From UBA6921 sp031363085 (GTDB taxonomy: Bacteria > Pseudomonadota > Gammaproteobacteria > SG8-11): DNA of 18,204 bases. Numbering within the stretch: position 1 is the stretch's first letter; the number at the start of each line of letters is the position of its first letter. The translations under genes were made by a program, and so were the position numbers. The DNA lies in contig JANLTU010000130.1 in the NCBI GenBank assembly GCA_031363085.1, positions 1-18,204 on the forward strand. Reading direction: 5' to 3'. Below the pieces are notes generated by a model, which had not been told where the DNA came from, did not search any database, and saw nothing but the letters and a program-made list of their open reading frames with translations. Below are positions 14,795 to 18,204 of this stretch, piece by piece.

Positions 14795-15610
14795 CTATTT
14801 TTCCGCCAAGTTTTCCGCGAACCGCGCATAGGCGCCGGGGGTTTTGCCGACGACGCTTTTGAAATCGCGGATAAAATGTGCCTGATCAAAATATCCAAGC
14901 CGCAAGGCGAGGTCAGCGACATCGCCGGTGTTCTTCGCCAATTCCTCCGCTGCTTCGTGCAGCCGATATCGTTGGATGACCCACTTGGGGCTGACCCCGA
15001 CGTATTTTCTAATGAGTCTTTGCAGCGAACGCAGAGTGATGCCGGTGAACGACGCCAATTGATCGACGTGCACAAGCGAGCGGTCCAACATTATTTTCTC
15101 GACGGCACCGCAAATCCATGCGCGGGTCGGATCGGCACTGATCGGCTGTGTTTTGAGAAACGTCTCGGCGATTGCTACGCAATGCGCTTCATTTTGTTCG
15201 CGCTGAATTGCCTTCCGAAGCGCGGTTCCGCGTGCACCAAAAATCTTGCGTAAACCCACGCGTTGATCGGTGAGCTGCGAGAGTGGGGCGCCCAGCAAAG
15301 GATAAAAAGCGCCCGGCCTGAATTTGATGCCAAAAGCCCGCCCGGTACCGTGCAGGCGGCGCGAAAATTTACCGCGCATGATGCCGATTACTTCGGCGCG
15401 GTGGGCCTCAATGACAAGATGCACCGATGGATGCGGGAGCGTTTCAGAAATATAGGCGGGTTGTCCGCGTAAGTCCCAACGCACAATCCAGAAATGCTCT
15501 ACCAGCGAAGTGAGTTCGCTTGACGGAGCAATGCGTGACAATTTAAATTTTTGCTCCACGGCGTATGGATTCAGGATGCCTTTAAACGAAGCATATTTTG
15601 TGGCGGACAT
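14795..15610 (-). CDS. AraC-family transcriptional regulator
   Basis: This 271-aa protein has an N-terminal DUF6597-like sensor region (about 20-125; SELTSLVEHFWIVRWDLRG, LPHPSVHLVIE) and a C-terminal AraC DNA-binding domain (about 170-265) with two helix-turn-helices (VDQLASFTGITLRSLQRLI and DVADLALRLGYFDQAHFIRD) ending in the GKTPGAYAR signature. It is divergent from the SRPBCC gene at 15709, the probable target. The inducer is unknown. Confidence 0.9.
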   Translation of the reverse strand: MSATKYASFKGILNPYAVEQKFKLSRIAPSSELTSLVEHFWIVRWDLRGQPAYISETLPHPSVHLVIEAHRAEVIGIMRGKFSRRLHGTGRAFGIKFRPGAFYPLLGAPLSQLTDQRVGLRKIFGARGTALRKAIQREQNEAHCVAIAETFLKTQPISADPTRAWICGAVEKIMLDRSLVHVDQLASFTGITLRSLQRLIRKYVGVSPKWVIQRYRLHEAAEELAKNTGDVADLALRLGYFDQAHFIRDFKSVVGKTPGAYARFAENLAEK

Positions 15611-15662
15611 ATTCGATCTATCTAAATCTGTCGTGTTTTTACAATGCTACGGTGTGTTGTAA

Positions 15663-15690
15663 GCAGTAAACTGCGTCACTCATAACGAGT
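15663..15690. promoter_or_regulatory. Candidate operator dyads between araC-like and SRPBCC genes
   Basis: Two short dyads, GCAGT-AA-ACTGC (15663-15674) and ACTC-ATAAC-GAGT (15678-15690), lie in the 98-base divergent intergenic region just before the SRPBCC ribosome binding site. Their position suits binding by a regulator. AraC proteins more often use direct repeats, so this is tentative. Confidence 0.25.
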
Positions 15691-15708
15691 CAACCACGGA
15701 GGTGTTCA

Positions 15709-16128
15709 ATGCAAGACCAACTCACAGTGTCCATTTTTTTCAAGGCCCCTGCGGCCCGGGTTTGGAAGGGACTGACTGACCCGGATATCGTGAAGCAATA
15801 TTTTTTCGGCACCATATTGGAGACGCGCTGGGAAAAAGGCAGTCCGATTTTTTTTCGGGGCGAGTGGGAAGGAAAAGCCTATGAAGATAAGGGAACCATC
15901 CTGTCCATCCGGCCGGGTTCGCACGTGTCTTACAACTACTGGAGCAGCATGTCCGGGACCGACGATCACCCCGATAACTATCAAATAATTTCCTATGACC
16001 TTGCACCCAAGGACGGGGGAACGGAACTTGTGGTTACGCAGGAAACCAGCCCCGAAAAAAAGGAGCACGCGGAAAACAACTGGCGCACGGTACTGGGCGG
16101 GCTCAAGGCCCTGATCGAAAAACCATGA
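15709..16128 (+). CDS. SRPBCC/AHSA1-family protein
   Basis: This 139-aa single-domain START-like fold opens with the usual VSIFFKAPAARVWKGLTDPDIVKQYFFG and ends with a long amphipathic helix NNWRTVLGGLKALIEKP. Such proteins carry a hydrophobic pocket; AHSA1 relatives in bacteria mostly have unknown substrates. GGAGG sits 8 bases upstream of the ATG. It is followed after 32 bases by a second AraC regulator in the same direction. Confidence 0.9.
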   Translation: MQDQLTVSIFFKAPAARVWKGLTDPDIVKQYFFGTILETRWEKGSPIFFRGEWEGKAYEDKGTILSIRPGSHVSYNYWSSMSGTDDHPDNYQIISYDLAPKDGGTELVVTQETSPEKKEHAENNWRTVLGGLKALIEKP

Positions 16129-16160
16129 TTCGATCACCTGCCATGTCTTGAGGATAAATA

Positions 16161-16997
16161 TTGATATCGCGAAAACCACGCGCCGCCCTGCGGCCGTTTG
16201 TGAAAACGCTGTGGGTCAAGGCACCGACGGATGTGCCGCCGACCATCACGCGCACTCGGGAGCATGTGCTGCCGACCGGCGACATGCACTTGGTCATTCG
16301 ACTCGACGATGTGCCGCTGCGTCTGTTCAACAACGCCGCCGATGTCACCGGATATAGCGTCGGCAACGCCGTGGTCGGCGGGGCGCGCAGCACGTTTTAT
16401 ATCCGGGATATCGCAACACCGTCCGCGTCCGTGGGTGCGCAGCTTTACGCGGGAGCGGCGCCGATTCTGTTTGGCGCAAGCGCCGCCGAGCTTGCCGAAC
16501 GTCACACCAATCTTGAAGACCTCTGGGGAGCGGCGGCCGGCGAGGTTCGTGAGCGCTTGCTTGCGGCCGGCGGCCCGGAACGGCAATTGGCTGTATTCGA
16601 AGATCTACTCGCCGCGCGGCTACCCGTGGTGCGCGGACTGCATCCCGCCGTCGCTTATGCCCTTGAACAATTCGCCGCTGCCCGCGACGTCCACACCGTG
16701 GTGAAGTACAGCGGCTACAGCCATCGGCATTTCATCGCGTTGTTCCGGCGGGATGTGGGGTTAGCGCCCAAAACATTCTGTCGCCTGCTACGATTCCAGC
16801 ATACCCTGCAAGCGGTGCCCGCCAAGGGCGTCACCACTTGGACCAACTTGGCGATGGAATACGGCTATAGCGATCACGCGCATTTTCACCGCGAATTTCA
16901 GGCATTCGCCGGCATAACACCCGAGGCTTACCGGAAAATTGCACCGGAGTTTGCCCATCATGTTGCGATTGGCCCGGAAAAATTACCGCGCGTCTGA
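16161..16997 (+). CDS. AraC-family transcriptional regulator with TTG start
   Basis: This 278-aa protein has a DUF6597-like N-terminus (RPFVKTLWVKAP, REHVLPTGDMHLVIRL) and a C-terminal AraC domain with HTVVKYSGYSHRHFIALFRR and the second HTH NLAMEYGYSDHAHFHREFQA, ending AGITPEAYR. No ATG fits the conserved N-terminus; TTG at 16161 is placed 6 bases after GAGGA and fits. It lies between the SRPBCC and VOC genes on the same strand, so it may control either. Confidence 0.88.
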   Translation: MISRKPRAALRPFVKTLWVKAPTDVPPTITRTREHVLPTGDMHLVIRLDDVPLRLFNNAADVTGYSVGNAVVGGARSTFYIRDIATPSASVGAQLYAGAAPILFGASAAELAERHTNLEDLWGAAAGEVRERLLAAGGPERQLAVFEDLLAARLPVVRGLHPAVAYALEQFAAARDVHTVVKYSGYSHRHFIALFRRDVGLAPKTFCRLLRFQHTLQAVPAKGVTTWTNLAMEYGYSDHAHFHREFQAFAGITPEAYRKIAPEFAHHVAIGPEKLPRV

Positions 16998-17080
16998 GGT
17001 CAATTTCGTTCAAGACAGAATTGTGGGGCAGCGCATAGGATACGACCTACTTCTACCAAACCGAAACAGGAGAACTGGCC

Positions 17081-17518
17081 ATGGTCCACGAATTATTTCC
17101 CTACCTGTGTGTTGCGAACGCTCCTGCGGCGATCGATTTTTATGTCATAGTATTCGGCGCGCGCGAGAAATTCCGTCTCACCGAGCCGGGCGGCCGCATC
17201 GGCCACGCCGAGCTTGACTTTAACGGCACCACCTTGCTGCTGTCGGACGAATTTCCGGAATTCGGTATCAAGAGTGCGCAAACCATCGGCGCCACCCCGG
17301 TCACGCTCCATCTGCACGTCGACAACGCCGACGCAGTGATTGAAAAAGCAGTGCGCAGTGGAGCGATACTGGAGCGAGAGCCCAAAGACCAGTTCTACGG
17401 CGAACGCTCCGGAAGCATCCATGATCCCTTCGGCCACCGTTGGCTCATTGGGCACAGCATCGAGAACGTGTCTCCGGAGGAGATGCAGCGTCGCTACTCT
17501 AAGATATTTGGCGCGTAA
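17081..17518 (+). CDS. VOC (glyoxalase/PhnB-like) family protein
   Basis: This 145-aa protein has two beta-alpha-beta-beta-beta units: LFPYLCVANAPAAIDFYVIVFGA then VTLHLHVDNADAVIEKAVRSGA, closing with IHDPFGHRWLIGHSIENVSPEE, typical of the PhnB-like VOC branch. CAGGAGA upstream supports the ATG at 17081. Substrate and metal dependence cannot be read from the sequence. It is 83 bases downstream of the AraC gene and probably co-regulated with it. Confidence 0.9.
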   Translation: MVHELFPYLCVANAPAAIDFYVIVFGAREKFRLTEPGGRIGHAELDFNGTTLLLSDEFPEFGIKSAQTIGATPVTLHLHVDNADAVIEKAVRSGAILEREPKDQFYGERSGSIHDPFGHRWLIGHSIENVSPEEMQRRYSKIFGA

Positions 17519-17636
17519 CAAATCCATGGGAGCTGATCGTCTTACCTCCACTTCGCTACGGCTAGCTGGAAGTCGTGATTATGCATTGATAAAATGGAGC
17601 CAGGCATTTCAGCCACTACGCACACCTAGGAGAGTC

Positions 17637-17948
17637 ATGAACACTATGGTTAGTCGCGCGTGGCGTTCTTCATTACTTCAAATCATAGGTGCAGATATGC
17701 AAGTCCATATTTTTAGAGGACCTGGTCGTGTGTTCGATTTTACTACGCAGTCGTCAGGAGAAAATCTTCCTTCCCAATTCGCCCCTTGGACCGCTTTCAA
17801 AAGTGTTGAAATGCGGCAAGGTGAATCCATGCCCGGCGTTGATGTGAATGACTGCCTGCGTGATTTAGCGGGCTATGGAATACATGTCACCGACGCGCAC
17901 GCTCGGATCACTGAAGAGGCAATCCGGCAATCAGATGCAAGCCGGTAG
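17637..17948 (+). CDS. Small protein of unknown function, probable integron cassette gene
   Basis: The 103-aa ORF follows TAGGAGAG. It has no signal or membrane segment. Sequence features include QVHIFRGPGRVFDFT, LPSQFAPWTAFKSVEMRQGE, PGVDVNDCLRDLAGYGIHVT and a terminal DAHARITEEAI. From memory, similar short proteins with a PWTAFK-type motif and a closing DAH-RIT are common in integron gene cassettes, but I cannot check this here and assign no function. The attC-like site begins 26 bases after the stop, as expected for a cassette. The more AT-rich composition differs from the VOC gene before it. Confidence 0.7.
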   Translation: MNTMVSRAWRSSLLQIIGADMQVHIFRGPGRVFDFTTQSSGENLPSQFAPWTAFKSVEMRQGESMPGVDVNDCLRDLAGYGIHVTDAHARITEEAIRQSDASR

Positions 17949-17973
17949 TAATTGCGTGCGAGTTCGAGCATCG

Positions 17974-18036
17974 GCCCAACCGCATTCAAGAGGGACGCTG
18001 TAAAAAAGCGCGGCGCTCCTGAGCTTTGCGTTGGAC
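17974..18036 (+). other. attC-like integron recombination site
   Basis: GCCCAAC (17974-17980) fits the attC inverse core RYYYAAC and GTTGGAC (18030-18036) fits the core GTTRRRY. The segments between them, CGCATTCAAGAGGGACGC and GCGCTCCTGAGCTTTGCG, are imperfect complements that would fold the strand with the few unpaired bases attC sites need. CAAGAGGGAC also resembles the corresponding box of Vibrio repeats. At 63 bp it is within the normal size range. No integrase gene and no second clear attC are in the window. Confidence 0.65.
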
Positions 18037-18071
18037 GTCAATCGCAACTTTTCAACATAGACGACACTTCT

Positions 18072-18204
18072 ATGCAAATTCCCCCGCTCACTCGATCCAT
18101 CGGTTTCGCCGAGCGCTCCATGCGCGCGCTGCTTGAACAGAAACTTCACAGTGCCAACCTTTCATTTGCCGAATGGACGGTTTTAGCCTTTATCAATGCC
18201 TCGC
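18072..18204 (+). CDS. MarR-like transcriptional regulator, N-terminal part (runs off window)
   Basis: The open frame from ATG 18072 reads 44 codons to the window end: helix RSIGFAERSMRALLEQKL, then ANLSFAEWTVLAFINAS. This matches the first two helices of MarR-family regulators, in which a dimerisation helix precedes a 'xxQWxVL' helix. No strong ribosome binding site is visible. It begins 35 bases after the attC-like site, so it is either the next cassette or the host gene beside the site. Confidence 0.55.
   Translation, partial: MQIPPLTRSIGFAERSMRALLEQKLHSANLSFAEWTVLAFINAS

Noticed and set aside
17514..17600. GCGTAACAAATCC after the VOC gene as an attC start
   Set aside because: The third base breaks RYYYAAC and no GTTRRRY core follows before the next gene.

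Overview
The window is a bacterial chromosomal segment of moderate to high GC. It most resembles a Gamma- or Betaproteobacterium: the DnaQ, HtpG and LspA types fit, as do the REP/RAYT elements, the many c-di-GMP proteins and an integron-type attC site. I cannot name a genus. No tRNA, rRNA or CRISPR array is visible.

Left part (1-1560): a REP-associated tyrosine transposase (RAYT) lies between two nearly identical REP-pair palindromes, directly upstream of dnaQ (DNA polymerase III epsilon). Just outside the left palindrome sits a 39-bp decayed copy of the dnaQ ribosome binding site and first codons. The RAYT unit therefore entered, or was duplicated together with, the dnaQ 5' end.

Signalling block (1584-8256, all minus strand): there are two probable operons. 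The distal one encodes a secreted rhodanese-like protein and a membrane GGDEF-EAL protein. The proximal one encodes an NMT1/SsuA-like periplasmic binding protein, a Cache-like/HAMP/GAF/GGDEF diguanylate cyclase and a stand-alone receiver, joined by two ATGA overlaps. No ABC permease or ATPase is present, so the binding protein may feed a ligand signal to the cyclase. As sequenced, the binding protein has one in-frame TAA and the receiver a one-base frameshift in a homopolymer. Either the pathway is decaying or these are assembly errors. The GGDEF-EAL protein carries an 8-residue duplication that moves its I-site away from the GGDEF loop.

Housekeeping block (8496-11109, plus strand): a protein with a histone H1-like lysine/alanine/proline tail, then htpG (Hsp90) behind a strong leader hairpin.

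Accessory region (11110-18204): lspA without ileS, bracketed by hairpins; an FHA-adenylate cyclase flanked by two ~46-bp direct repeats; and then a run of small, loosely connected genes. These are an NTF2-like protein, a GFA-family protein, a truncated SnoaL-like gene, two AraC regulators, an SRPBCC/AHSA1 protein, a VOC protein, a 103-aa unknown followed by an attC-like site, and the start of a MarR-like gene that runs off the window. Mixed orientation, repeats and the attC-like site suggest that this part was built up by acquisition.
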